64,000 nt of DNA from Cellulomonas sp. URHE0023. Lineage in GTDB: Bacteria > Actinomycetota > Actinomycetes > Actinomycetales > Cellulomonadaceae. Under the pieces are notes generated by a model. It had not been told where the DNA came from. It made no database searches and saw only the letters and a list, made by a program, of their open reading frames with translations. This document shows positions 8,610 through 16,290 of the stretch, one piece after another. The position numbers and the translations under genes were made by a program. The number at the start of each line of letters is the position of its first letter. Within the stretch, counting starts at the first letter, position 1. The stretch is taken from assembly GCF_000688475.1 (NCBI RefSeq), contig NZ_JIAN01000005.1:806001-870000 (forward strand), written 5' to 3'.

Positions 8610-9080
8610 GTGTTCACCATCGAGGCCCTGACCCCCCGGGCGCCCAGCGCGCATGTGATCATCCGGTCCTACATGTTCGAGCTCGCATCCCGGCACTACG
8701 GTCGGCCCGCAACTCCGGCCGAGGTGGATCAGGCTCTCCGCGATGAGCCGTACGACGACCTGACTGGGGCGACCGGCGTGCTCCTTGTCGCGATGCACGA
8801 CGGCGAGCCAATCGCGTGCGCAGGCGCCCGGTTCGGCGGCGCCATCGCTGAGCTGACCAAAGTCTTCACCCTGCCGGAGTATCGCGGTCAGGGGTGGGGA
8901 AAGCGCCTGGTTCGGGAGGCCGAAGATGTCTGCCGGGCTCGCGGCGCACACACGGTCCGTTTGGATACACGGCGTGATCTCGTCGAAGCGCACGCACTCT
9001 ATGAAAGTCTCGGTTTCACTCGTGTGGAGGCTTTCAACGACGACGCGTATGCCGAGGTCTGGTACTCGAAGTTCCTTTGA
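8610..9080 (+). CDS. GNAT family N-acetyltransferase
   Basis: About 156 residues from a GTG at 8610; an in-frame ATG at 8520 would add 30 poorly conserved residues. A GNAT fold with the acetyl-CoA-binding motif A is clear: ELTKVFTLPEYRGQGWGKRL (R/Q-x-x-G-x-G/A), followed by CRARGAHTVRLDT and HALYESLGFTRVEAF. The family transfers an acetyl group to an amine; the acceptor is unknown. The gene stands alone, without an obvious operon partner, at the left edge of the accessory region. Confidence 0.85.
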   Translation: MFTIEALTPRAPSAHVIIRSYMFELASRHYGRPATPAEVDQALRDEPYDDLTGATGVLLVAMHDGEPIACAGARFGGAIAELTKVFTLPEYRGQGWGKRLVREAEDVCRARGAHTVRLDTRRDLVEAHALYESLGFTRVEAFNDDAYAEVWYSKFL

Positions 9081-9354
9081 GCGGGTGGCTTGTCATGAGC
9101 AAGATGGGACCCGAGCGTGGGGCGGGCGGGGGCGACGGCTCGACCACTCGCCGCCGCTCCGCACTTGCCCGCAGACAGCATCCGCGCCCCGCCACTGAAG
9201 TGACATCTAAGGGGGTCGCGACCGTGAAGCGCGCCACCGCCGGAAGCCTTCAGGCCGGCTGGATGCGACGGCTGGTCAATTGACGCCTGATAGCATCAAG
9301 AAACTGGATGCACCTCGCAAAGTCGCCTACCCCTGTCCTCAATGAGGTTAAAGA

Positions 9355-9708
9355 ATGAGAATTTACAGCTCCAAGCCTGACGGAAACGAATCTGCAGATC
9401 TTGAGCCGGCCCGCTACTTCAATCTCGCGCTAACACAGATTAAAGAAATTAGCGAATGGATGACCACCGCCGATCAGGGTGCTCAACCATTGTTGGTTCA
9501 TCTTGACATGTTTCTGCATATTTCAACGAAGTATCCAGATATGGCGGAGCGGCGGCTCCGAAACCTAGAAATCGCCGGAGTGAGGGAAGTATTCTTCGAT
9601 TGGTATGAGCGATGCCAAAAGAAAATCCCAAGCCAATTCCGGTCCGAGATCAAGGAGTCCGCAACAGAAATCTTTGACAGGCTCGAGAAGGTTGCAAATG
9701 GCGGGTGA
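9355..9708 (+). CDS. hypothetical protein, AT-rich foreign-looking gene
   Basis: A 117-residue, mostly helical, soluble protein with no family I recognise (helices around NLALTQIKEISEWMTT, PLLVHLDMFLHISTKYPD, KESATEIFDRLEK). The ATG at 9355 is preceded by GAGG at 7-nt spacing. Its base composition is close to half G+C, with codons such as ATT, AAA, GAA and TTA-rich flanks, in contrast with the rest of the window, including the 50 bases before it. This marks recent acquisition from a lower-GC source. It lies between the GNAT gene and the first full copy of the dispersed repeat. Confidence 0.7.
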   Translation: MRIYSSKPDGNESADLEPARYFNLALTQIKEISEWMTTADQGAQPLLVHLDMFLHISTKYPDMAERRLRNLEIAGVREVFFDWYERCQKKIPSQFRSEIKESATEIFDRLEKVANGG

Positions 9709-9786
9709 TCAGTGCAGGAGCACCGAGTTGAGCTCGAGGATGGGGCGGTCATGAGGTTCTGGACCTGGTGAGCACATGCTGGTCGT

Positions 9787-10050
9787 GCGCTGGCTACCGA
9801 CGATGCGCGCCCGGACGCGTTCAGCTCTGAAGTCGTGCCTGCGCTTGAGGACCTGGACCAAGCGTTCTCGACCGGCGTGATCATCGGTGTCGCCACTGGC
9901 GGCACAGCAGAGCGCACGATCGCCCTCTCGTACGACGCAGACCCGGAACGACGGGCACTCGGCGAACGCTGGCTCGCCGCCGCACCGGCCGCGGACGCCC
10001 AGGTCGACTTCATGGTGTTCCCCGGGTCCGCTTGGCGAACACCACGCCGG
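9787..10050 (+). pseudogene. fragment of an unidentified protein gene
   Basis: The frame reads ALATDDARPDAFSSEV, then DLDQAFSTGVIIGVATGG and DPERRALGERWLAAAPAA, with the codon bias of a real gene, but it has no plausible start, and degenerates shortly before the repeat at 10118. I do not recognise the family. Best read as a gene truncated by the rearrangements that placed the repeat here. Confidence 0.4.
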
Positions 10051-10117
10051 GGTGGCGAGTTCTCTCGCGTCCGCGCGGGAGAGTCGCCGAACTCGCTTGT
10101 CGAAACAGCGCGGACCC

Positions 10118-10215
10118 GAGGATCTGGACAACTAGGTGAGACAACACCGCTCTCGCCTGGTTGTCCGGCCGCAGGTGGGGACCTCGGAACTCGGACAACT
10201 CCGACGAGTTCCTAC
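10118..10215 (+). repeat. 98-bp dispersed repeat, copy A
   Basis: Full-length copy. Left arm GGACAACTAGGTGAGAC pairs with right arm CTCGCCTGGTTGTCC; then the CGCAGGT block; then a second hairpin GGAACTCG/CGAGTTCC; ends CGACGAGTTCCTAC. Nearly identical to copy G (18009-18101), implying a recent common origin. The 215 bases from here to the heptamer tract hold no convincing gene. Confidence 0.9.
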
Positions 10216-10430
10216 ACCGGAGCCGTTCCAGCAGCGGTACGGCAGCAGGTGTGGTGGTGGTGGCACGTGACCAGACCGGACGGGCCGGCCAGCGAGGGCT
10301 GCAGCCACGCCCACTTGCATCTCGAAGCACGGACAGCGCCCCGGCCGTACGGCGCGCCCAAGGCAAGGTGTGCCGCCATTTCCCCTGAAAGAGGACATCC
10401 ATACGTCGATCTGCGGTCCCCGCTGCAATT

Positions 10431-10514
10431 CCCTTCTCCCTTCTCCCTTCTCCCTTCTCCCTTCTCCCTTCTCCCTTCTCCCTTCTCCCTTCTCCCTTCT
10501 CCCTTCTCCCTTCT
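10431..10514 (+). repeat. twelve perfect tandem copies of CCCTTCT
   Basis: An 84-bp heptanucleotide tract without a single interruption, homopyrimidine on this strand. Seven is not a multiple of three, so each unit gained or lost shifts the frame; three units encode a repeating Leu-Leu-Pro-Ser-Pro-Phe-Ser. It lies at the 5' end of the DUF2599 gene, where a signal peptide would be expected. Confidence 0.97.
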
Positions 10515-11424
10515 CCTCACGACCGCGCTGGCGTCCGGCGCGCAGGCGGACGCGACCGATGCGACCGACTCAGTCGCCGAAGCCGTCGCCGCCGTCGCGC
10601 CCGTCGTGGCCGACGTCGTCGTCCCGCATGCCGAAGGCACAGCGCTCGAGGCCACGTCCGCCCACGTCGACATCTCGGTGCCGGTGGAACCCGAGGCCCT
10701 GATCACGCTCGACGACGACTCTGTCGGCAGCTCGCCGATCGGTATCGCACTACCCGACGAGCTCGAGGTCTCGGCCGGTCTGGTCGCCGATGACGGAACC
10801 GTCGTCTACTCCGACGCCGACGGTGGCACGGAAGCCGCCGCCCAGATCCTCGAGGACGGGTCCGTGCGGATCCAGACGGTGATCCCGGACGCCACCGCGA
10901 GCCACGAGTACACCTACGAGCTCGACGTCCCCGTCGGCTCGTCCCTGACCGCGCAACCGGACGGAAGCGTCGAGGTGAGCGGCCCGGACGGTGCGTTCCT
11001 TGCCGGGATCGTCGCCCCGTGGGCGAAGGACGCGAACGGGAATGACCTACCGACGTCGTACCGGGTCGAGGGCACCTCGGTCGTGCAGGTCGTCGACTTC
11101 GATGCCACGACGGCATTCCCCGTCGTAGCGGACTCGTGGTTGTTCGTCGACCTGATCTCGAAGGTGACGCGCGTGAACACCACGTTAGGCGTGTCGTACC
11201 AGGTCGCCCCCACGGCCTACGGCCGCGTCGCGCCCGAGGCGGCTCTCTGGGCGACCTGGACGGAGGCCGTCAGCAAGGGTGTGCCGAACCGGCAGAACCT
11301 GCAGGAGCAGCTCATCTGCCACCCCATGACCTACGTTGCTCGGATCAAGTCCACCTGGAACGTGGATACCTGGCGCCCGACCGTGGGCCTCGCGCGGACC
11401 ATCGCAGCGAAGTGCAACCCGTAG
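10432..11424 (+). CDS. secreted DUF2599-type protein, start unresolved
   Basis: About 300 residues after the repeat tract. The region after the tract (TTALASGAQADA) looks like the end of a signal peptide and cleavage site; an acidic Ala/Val-rich linker and a beta-rich domain follow (SSPIGIALPDELEVSAGLV). The C-terminus has the DUF2599 pattern: LWATWTEAVSK, conserved Cys, KSTWNVDTWRPT and terminal CNP. The start is unclear: in the present register the frame extends upstream without an obvious SD-supported start (GTG 10267 is one option), while a GTG at 10370 reads into the tract one frame off. The tract may therefore switch the gene. Followed by a small membrane protein gene 17 bases downstream. 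Function unknown. Confidence 0.7.
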   Translation, partial: PSPFSLLPSPFSLLPSPFSLLPSPFSLLLTTALASGAQADATDATDSVAEAVAAVAPVVADVVVPHAEGTALEATSAHVDISVPVEPEALITLDDDSVGSSPIGIALPDELEVSAGLVADDGTVVYSDADGGTEAAAQILEDGSVRIQTVIPDATASHEYTYELDVPVGSSLTAQPDGSVEVSGPDGAFLAGIVAPWAKDANGNDLPTSYRVEGTSVVQVVDFDATTAFPVVADSWLFVDLISKVTRVNTTLGVSYQVAPTAYGRVAPEAALWATWTEAVSKGVPNRQNLQEQLICHPMTYVARIKSTWNVDTWRPTVGLARTIAAKCNP

Positions 11425-11441
11425 CCGTGGAGGAGACAACC

Positions 11442-11681
11442 GTGCCCGCACCTTCCCGAACTCGCCTGTTGCGAGCCACCGCAGTGCTGGTCGGGCTCGG
11501 CGGCCTCCTGCTCGTGATCCTCGCTGCCGTCGAGGGCTACCAGACCGGCGTGAGCGCCGACGAGCAGGGGACCGTCGGGCAGATCACGGCTCTCGAGGTC
11601 GGCAGTGTGCTGGTCGGTGGCGCGCTCGTCGTCGTTGCGATCATCCAGCTCGTGGCCCTTCGGGCGCCCGAGCACCGCTGA
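11442..11681 (+). CDS. small two-helix membrane protein
   Basis: A 79-residue protein from a GTG at 11442 with GGAGGA 7 nt upstream. Two transmembrane helices: AVLVGLGGLLLVILAAVEGY and SVLVGGALVVVAIIQLVALR, separated by a short polar loop. It follows the DUF2599 gene by 17 bases and is likely in the same operon. No known family recognised; it could be a membrane partner of the secreted protein. Confidence 0.7.
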   Translation: MPAPSRTRLLRATAVLVGLGGLLLVILAAVEGYQTGVSADEQGTVGQITALEVGSVLVGGALVVVAIIQLVALRAPEHR

Positions 11682-11738
11682 GCACGCGCCTCGGGGACCG
11701 CATCGTTCGTCGGTGCGGTCCCCGGGGGTCGGGGGCTC

Positions 11739-11856
11739 AGCGGACGTCGACGCCTTCGGCGACCCTGGGCACCGCTTTCCCACCGTCTCGTATCGGGTCG
11801 CTCACCTCGAAGACCTCGGCCTGCCCGACCACACGGCCGTCGGAATCTTGGCCTGT
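11739..11856 (+). pseudogene. fragment of a SAM-dependent methyltransferase, duplicated from the gene at 34570
   Basis: The frame reads HRFPTVSYRVAHLEDLGLPD followed by HTAVGILA; the intact methyltransferase at 34570-35208 reads NRFPTVAYRVALLDDLGVPD, HAAAGILA at the same place, and the DNA is closely similar (for example the shared GGAATCTTGGCCTG). The fragment stops abruptly and repeat copy B begins at the next base. Confidence 0.75.
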
Positions 11857-11929
11857 AGACCAGTTGAGACAAGTCGTTCCAGCTGCAGGCCACGGCGTCG
11901 CCCGCCGGACAAGTCTGATGAGTTCCTAC
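11857..11929 (+). repeat. 98-bp dispersed repeat, copy B (left arm degraded)
   Basis: Left part degenerate (CCAGTTGAGAC), right part clear: CTGCAGGCCACGGCGTCG, then CGGACAAGTCTGATGAGTTC and CTAC. Abuts the methyltransferase fragment on its left. The interval 11930-12126 shows nothing convincing. Confidence 0.75.
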
Positions 11930-12126
11930 AGCGTCCACAGCCCACACCGCAGCAGCCGGGCGGCGCGGGAGTTGTGGTCTGTTCCTCCCGTCACCGGATC
12001 AGGGCGTCGTCGGCAGCTTGGTGGGTCATTGCCAGCGTGATCCGGGAGACGCCTTCCGGCAGGCCGGATGTGAAGGTGCCGGCGGATCAGCCGGTGATGC
12101 GAGGTGCGCGACGCCATGATGAGGGC

Positions 12127-12612
12127 GTGACTGAGACTGCCCCGACGTTCGACACCCTCAGCCTCGAGGCCCGCCGTGATCTTCCGCCCCAGGTTGAGGC
12201 AGCAGTTCAGGAGGCCGGCCGATGTGTCGTCGTGTCGGCGTCCAGCGCGGAACGCATCATGGCGTACCTCGTTGCGGCGCCCGAGCACCGCTGGGTGGAG
12301 GTGTTCGAGCTCGGGGACCCGTCGACCGGGTGGGACGGCCCGACGGTCGCCCTCGCCAGGCGCTACCGCTTCCTCGCCGACCGCGTCTTCCACGACCGCA
12401 CGAGCTACTTCAGCGAGGACGAAGACGACCCCGGTGTCATCACGGACTCCATCATCTATTCGGAGCCCCACCGGGGTACGCGCCGGATCGCGACGACCGC
12501 CCGAGGTGTGGTGATGGAACACGTCTCCGAGAACAGCGACACTTCTCAGCAGTACGCGCCGAAGCCGGGCGCGGGTGACTGGGCGTTCTTCCTGACCTTT
12601 GGACGGGACTGA
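12127..12612 (+). CDS. hypothetical protein
   Basis: A soluble protein of 161 residues from GTG 12127 (in-frame ATG at 12097 is an alternative). Alternating helices and strands: ERIMAYLVAAPEHRWVEVFE, ALARRYRFLADRVF, a strongly acidic SEDEDDPG, and terminal GAGDWAFFLTFGRD. The codon bias is that of a real gene. No family recognised. It sits alone between repeat copies B and C, the typical one-gene cassette of this region. Confidence 0.6.
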   Translation: MTETAPTFDTLSLEARRDLPPQVEAAVQEAGRCVVVSASSAERIMAYLVAAPEHRWVEVFELGDPSTGWDGPTVALARRYRFLADRVFHDRTSYFSEDEDDPGVITDSIIYSEPHRGTRRIATTARGVVMEHVSENSDTSQQYAPKPGAGDWAFFLTFGRD

Positions 12613-12663
12613 CGCGGGTCGGCCTCGGGCCTGCCGAACCTTGCGCGAACCGCCCGCGGGACG

Positions 12664-12681
12664 GGTCGGATGAGTTCCTAC
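12664..12681 (+). repeat. 98-bp dispersed repeat, copy C (3' end only)
   Basis: Only the 3' end is present: GTCGGATGAGTTCCTAC. The left three quarters are absent. Confidence 0.65.
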
Positions 12682-12692
12682 ATGGGCCTAGG

Positions 12693-12902
12693 TCAGTAGC
12701 GCTGCGCGGGTGCTCGACGGGCGTCTCCCGGTTCGCCCCGCTGATCCCGCTGTCGCTCGACCCGCCGGCGCATCTGGGTTTCGATCCGGTCTGAGGACGG
12801 TGCGACGAGGCTGCCCCAGCCGTGTTCCGGTGCCAGCTCTACGGCCAGGTCGCACACCATGTCCTTGAACATCGCGTTGGCGGCGGCGTACATGGAGAGC
12901 AT
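12693..12902 (-). CDS. hypothetical protein, possibly a truncated remnant
   Basis: A leftward frame with 69 residues from an ATG at 12902 (MLSMYAAANAMFKDMVCDLA, VELAPEHGWGSLV, a basic RRRVERQRDQRGEP tail). The same frame stays protein-like a few residues upstream (LSQVWELRQ), so this may be the C-terminal part of a longer lost gene. Lies between repeat copies C and D on the opposite strand to the repeats. No family recognised. Confidence 0.4.
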   Translation of the reverse strand: MLSMYAAANAMFKDMVCDLAVELAPEHGWGSLVAPSSDRIETQMRRRVERQRDQRGEPGDARRAPAQRY

Positions 12903-13110
12903 CTGGCGAAGTTCCCAGACCTGCGAGAGCGGTTCGGGAGCGGGATCCCCCGCAGAGCGCGCTGGGCATCTCGGTTCTGGGGAACCGCCGGCTCCCTGGA
13001 CGGCCCCCGCGAGCCGAGCCGAGCCCCACCTGGCAGCGCGAGGCACGTAGTCCCGGAGTTCGCCGCTGGGGCGCCAGCGCCGGGTGAACGCTGCTCACCG
13101 GGCCCGTTGC

Positions 13111-13208
13111 GAGGATTTGGACAACTTCGTGAGACGAGCGCGGTCTCACCTACTTGTCCGATCGCAGGTCACCGCGCTGCGCGATGGACAACTCTGATGA
13201 GTTCCTAC
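13111..13208 (+). repeat. 98-bp dispersed repeat, copy D
   Basis: Full-length: GAGGATTTGGACAACTTC, then GTGAGAC pairing with GTCTCAC, TTGTCC pairing with GGACAA, CGCAGGTCA block, and ATGGACAACTCTGATGAG plus TTCCTAC. Confidence 0.9.
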
Positions 13209-13231
13209 AGGAGCTCACATGGAATGGGCGT

Positions 13232-13272
13232 CGTCTCACCCCCGTGTCGAACCGCAGGTCGAGCGTCGCGAC
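13232..13272 (+). repeat. 98-bp dispersed repeat, internal fragment D2
   Basis: GTCTCACCCCCGTGTCGAAC followed by CGCAGGTCGAGCGTCG matches the right arm and middle block of the repeat. It follows copy D by 23 bases, as a broken tandem copy. Confidence 0.6.
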
Positions 13273-13327
13273 CGAGACCTTCCTCAGCTCAGCTCGGCGC
13301 CGGACAGGTTCTCGACCGCGCTGGGGG

Positions 13328-13763
13328 TCATCCCCTCGAAGCGAACCCGATTCCGAATGGGTCTGCCATCTCGAGGCTCGACTCAGCGAATCGCAGCATC
13401 CAGCTCCCGTCGGCCCAGATCACAGCCACGGGCTGGGCGAACAGCACCCCGGACGCATCCAGCGCCGAGAGCTCGGAGGACTGCAGACCGAACCGTGGTT
13501 CACGCAGCCGCTGTCGCAGGTAGTCGTCAGCGAGCTCGGCAAGCTCGCCGAACCGGGACACGATGGTTCCGGCGAGCTCGAGCAGCACCGGTCCCGGCAT
13601 TGCCGCCGGCTCCATGAGAAAGGCTCACTACCTGGGTGTCATCGACATCCTCGGCATCCAGGGCCCAGGTCCAGCAGGCAAACGAATCATCCGAATCGAC
13701 GCGCGAAAACGTCGTCCCGTCGATCACCACACGCTCCGGAAGGTCGGCCACGAGCGCAGTCAA
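13328..13763 (-). pseudogene. frameshifted gene of unknown function
   Basis: Leftward. The first part, from a TTG near 13763, reads ERVVIDGTTFSRVDSDDSFA, CWTWALDAEDVDDTQVVS; the protein-like signal then moves to another frame near 13610, continuing VLLELAGTIVSRFGELAELA, DDYLRQRLREPRF, and VAVIWADGSWMLRFAESSLE to a stop at 13328. One frameshift therefore separates the halves; alternatively the second part is a separate 95-residue gene with ATG at 13615. No family recognised. Occupies the cassette between repeat copies D/D2 and E. Confidence 0.5.
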
Positions 13764-13788
13764 TCACCGTGCGTCAGCTGCCGGGCTG

Positions 13789-13885
13789 ACGATTCGGAAG
13801 ACTAGGTGAGACGCGGACCTTCTCACCTAGTTGTGCCGCCGCAGGTCAGAGCGTCGGGCCGCGGACAAGTTCGATGAGTTCCTAC
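13789..13885 (+). repeat. 98-bp dispersed repeat, copy E
   Basis: Full-length: GATTCGGAAGACTAGGTGAG, right arm TTCTCACCTAGTTGTGCC, CCGCAGGTCAGAGCGTCGGG, end GCGGACAAGTTCGATGAG plus TTCCTAC. Two imperfect copies of a 30-bp unit ending TTGCGTGTCCGCGC follow at about 13908-13970. Confidence 0.9.
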
Positions 13886-14059
13886 AACTTCTGTGGGTTC
13901 GCGTTGGGCCTGTCCGATTCGCGGTTGCGTGTCCGCGCCCTGTCCGGTGTCGCGATTGCGTGTCCGCGCACGCCGCAGTACATCGGCGCACACGCGGAGC
14001 CGCCCTCCCGCTCGGGTCAGCCGCGGCACCGGTCTCGCAGGTCCCCGAGTGCCTCTGGC

Positions 14060-14100
14060 GCGCCACTTCGATCCGAACGTCGTCCGGATCGAAGTGGCGC
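14060..14100. other. perfect 16-bp inverted repeat upstream of CPBP gene
   Basis: GCGCCACTTCGATCCG (14060-14075) and its exact complement CGGATCGAAGTGGCGC (14085-14100) flank a 9-base loop. There is no T-run on either side, so it is not a classical terminator. It lies 70 bases before the CPBP protease gene. The rest of 13886-14170 holds no gene. Confidence 0.85.
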
Positions 14101-14170
14101 AGCCGCTCCAGGCCCCCGTCACAGCGGTAGGTTGCCGCCGTTGATAGACGAGTCGGTGGAGGTCACGTAG

Positions 14171-15016
14171 ATGGACCTAGTGGGGGCGCCCAAGGCAGCC
14201 GATCGTGCGCGCGCCCTGATCACCCGGTGGCCCATCCTCATTGCGGTTGTGCTGACCCTGGTCTGGCATGTCGTGCTGTTCGCGCTGGCCGAAGCGCTAG
14301 CTCCTTTGCAACCGCACTGGTTTCCAGACCTCGGGTACACGCTGATCAATCTTGGTGCTGCAGCAGTTCCGGTCGGGCTGATTCTCTGGCTCGGCTGGAC
14401 CCGTTCAGCAGCACTGATCTGGCGGCGTCCGGACCGGTCCTGGTGGCTTTTGACGCCGCTGGCGCTGGAGGCGGTCAGCTACTCGCTCGACGGCGTGGTG
14501 GGCACCGCCCGCGAGCTGCTCAGCACCGCCATCCTCTGCATCGCGATCGGGATCTCCGAGGAATCGCTCAGCCGCGGTCTGGTACAACGGGTCCTGGCTG
14601 TGCTCGGCCCGGCTCGGGCGGCAGTGGGGGTGGGCGTGCTCTTCGGAGCGGGCCACACGCTCAGCGGTATCTGGTTCTCGCGGCCCATGGGCGACACAAT
14701 TTTCATCACCATCAATGCAGCGGCCTTCGGCTTCGCCTGCGCCGCGCTGCGTTGGCATCTACGGACGATCTGGCCACTGGCCGCAGTGCACGCTCTGGGC
14801 GACTTCTTCCAGCTTGTCAGCCCTGGCAACCTGCCGTTCGCTGTCCGTGTCGTGTATCTCTTGGGCTTTGCCGGCTACGGATGGTGGTTGCTCAAGCGAC
14901 TACACGAAGGTGCGACCGGGATCACCTCAGCGATGGACGTCGGCACGGGAAGCCTGGCGGACCCGCCACCGGACGATCGCGAGGCGCACTTCACCACCCG
15001 CCAGCCACTGGAGTGA
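14171..15016 (+). CDS. CPBP family intramembrane metalloprotease
   Basis: A 281-residue polytopic membrane protein (about seven or eight hydrophobic segments, for example PILIAVVLTLVWHVVLFALA). The CPBP/CAAX-protease (Abi, PF02517-type) motifs are present in order: EESLSRG (the EExxxR motif), FGAGHTLSG (His) and HALGDFF (HxxxD/N). The family cleaves within membranes; members process CAAX proteins or act in bacteriocin self-immunity. The substrate here is unknown. The ATG at 14171 is in frame with the first helix. It forms a one-gene cassette between repeat copies E and F. Confidence 0.88.
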   Translation: MDLVGAPKAADRARALITRWPILIAVVLTLVWHVVLFALAEALAPLQPHWFPDLGYTLINLGAAAVPVGLILWLGWTRSAALIWRRPDRSWWLLTPLALEAVSYSLDGVVGTARELLSTAILCIAIGISEESLSRGLVQRVLAVLGPARAAVGVGVLFGAGHTLSGIWFSRPMGDTIFITINAAAFGFACAALRWHLRTIWPLAAVHALGDFFQLVSPGNLPFAVRVVYLLGFAGYGWWLLKRLHEGATGITSAMDVGTGSLADPPPDDREAHFTTRQPLE

Positions 15017-15070
15017 GGTCCAGCGGCGAGGCTCGCGGATGCACAACGGTCGCCCTGACTTGCCGGCCCT

Positions 15071-15168
15071 GAGGATCCGGACAAGTTCGTGAGACGCGGG
15101 CGGCCTCCGCGACCGGTCCGATGCCCGGTCAGAGCGGTGCTCTCCGGACAGATCCGCTGAGTCCCTAC
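15071..15168 (+). repeat. 98-bp dispersed repeat, copy F (extended subfamily)
   Basis: GAGGATCCGGACAAGTTCGT, GAGACGCGGG, then a degenerate right arm, GGTCCGATGCCCGGTCAGAG, and GACAGATCCGCTGAGTCCCTAC (wording split: GACAGATCC and GCTGAGTCCCTAC). Similarity to copy J continues about 45 bases further left (GGATGCAC, GGTCGCCC, GGCCCTGAG), defining a longer subfamily. Confidence 0.8.
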
Positions 15169-15182
15169 AACTACGCGGTGAA

Positions 15183-15332
15183 GTGTGGGATCGCGTTGAG
15201 TACGCCGACGCGGTCGGCACGCTGCGGTCCGAGGGCTGGCCGGCGGACTCCGAGCCCACCCTCATGACCGACGTCCCGACGACCGCCCGCATCGCCGCCG
15301 ACGCGCTCGCCCTCGTCAAGGTCCTCCCGTAG
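15183..15332 (+). pseudogene. small frame, likely 3' end of a lost gene
   Basis: A 49-codon frame from GTG 15183 to TAG 15330 reads RVEYADAVGTLRSEGWPADS, EPTLMTDVPTTARIAADALA, LVKVLP. The coding bias is strong, but it begins 15 bases after repeat copy F with no ribosome-binding site. I read it as the C-terminal remnant of a gene cut by the repeat junction; the family is not recognised. Confidence 0.4.
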
Positions 15333-15418
15333 CGACGCGCGGCGCGACCGCTGGGGCCAGAGCGACTCCCCCGACACCGCTAGGACATGTCTCCTAACCG
15401 ACGTGGAACGATCAGCGG

Positions 15419-15742
15419 GTGGCGGTCCTGGAGCTATCTGAGCGGTGGTGGGGTCTCGGCGACGGAATGGATCCGTTGGCGGTAGCGAAGCGCGCGGCCG
15501 TTGGCGTCGAACTGAGCAAGGAGATCGCGCCGGGGCATCTTCTGCACGGACGGATCGACCGGATCGAGGCGTCTTTCGAGGCTAGCGACGACGTGATCGT
15601 TCGGCTGTCGGATGGGACCTTCGCGCTCGTGCATCCGACGTGGTCCGGGCGGCAGGAGTCACCCTCGTTCCCGACTTCGAGGCTGCTGGGTGAGGCGGAG
15701 GCCGCGTCTGTCGCGATCCTCGAGTGGGAGCAGGACTGGTAG
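15419..15742 (+). CDS. hypothetical passenger protein within the IS element
   Basis: 107 residues from GTG 15419, 20 bases inside the left inverted repeat, transcribed away from it and convergent with the transposase (10-base gap). It reads ELSERWWGLGDGMDPLAVAK, HLLHGRIDRIEASFEASDDV, IVRLSDGTFALVHPTWSGRQ and ends AILEWEQDW. A small soluble alpha/beta protein with no recognised family. Its position between the inverted repeats means it would move with the element. Confidence 0.6.
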   Translation: MAVLELSERWWGLGDGMDPLAVAKRAAVGVELSKEIAPGHLLHGRIDRIEASFEASDDVIVRLSDGTFALVHPTWSGRQESPSFPTSRLLGEAEAASVAILEWEQDW

Positions 15743-15751
15743 TGCGTCGCG

Positions 15752-16290
15752 TCAGCTGCGCAGCCAGACGACGATCGCGGCCAGGACCGCGCCGGCACGG
15801 TAGACGGTCGCGTGCTTGTCGTAGCGGGTGGCTAAGCCGCGCCACTGCTTGAGCAGATTGAAGGATCGCTCAACGACATTGCGCCGCTTGTAGGTCTCGC
15901 GATCGAGCTTGGGTGGTCGCCCGCCCTTGCCGCCGCGACGTTTCCGGTTGGCCTGCTGGTCGGACGGCTCAGGGATCACCACCGCGATCCCGCGTCGGCG
16001 CAGCATCGACCGATTACCCCGCGAGGAGTACGCCTTGTCTCCGAGCACCGCGTCTGGCGTCGTCCGCGGGCGGCCCGCGCCGAGGCGCGGGACCCAGATG
16101 TCCTCGAGCACGAGTCCCAATGCGCGCCCATCGTGGGACTGCCCCGGGGTCACCACGACGGCCAGCGGCCGCCCGCGCCCGTCGACGGCATGGTGGATCT
16201 TGCTCGTCAGCCCGCCACGGGACCGGCCGATGCCGTGACCAGCAGGTTCACCGACACTGGTCCCGGGCTTCTTGTGATTCGACGTTGCCC
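15752..16290 (-). CDS. IS5-family transposase, C-terminal reading frame (orfB)
   Basis: Carries the second half of the DDE catalytic domain: GEPAGHGIGRSRGGLTSKIH, VVTPGQSHDGRALGLVLED, the second Asp in AVLGDKAYSS, and the Glu in RRNVVERSFNLLKQWRGLAT. It is in the -1 frame relative to orfA. The joint lies at a run of Gs on the coding strand (16288-16292), so a fused transposase could be made by programmed -1 frameshifting, as in other two-frame members of this group. The frame is open upstream of the joint but has no homology there. Confidence 0.85.

Noticed and set aside
9835..11424. A single 529-residue rightward protein
   Set aside because: The frame passes without a stop through repeat copy A and the heptamer tract, which are non-coding elements; only the DUF2599 part after the tract is credible.
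13180..13208. CTGATGAG in some repeat copies as a hammerhead ribozyme core
   Set aside because: Only some copies have CTGATGAG; others have CGATGAG or CGACGAG, and there is no conserved GAAA partner.
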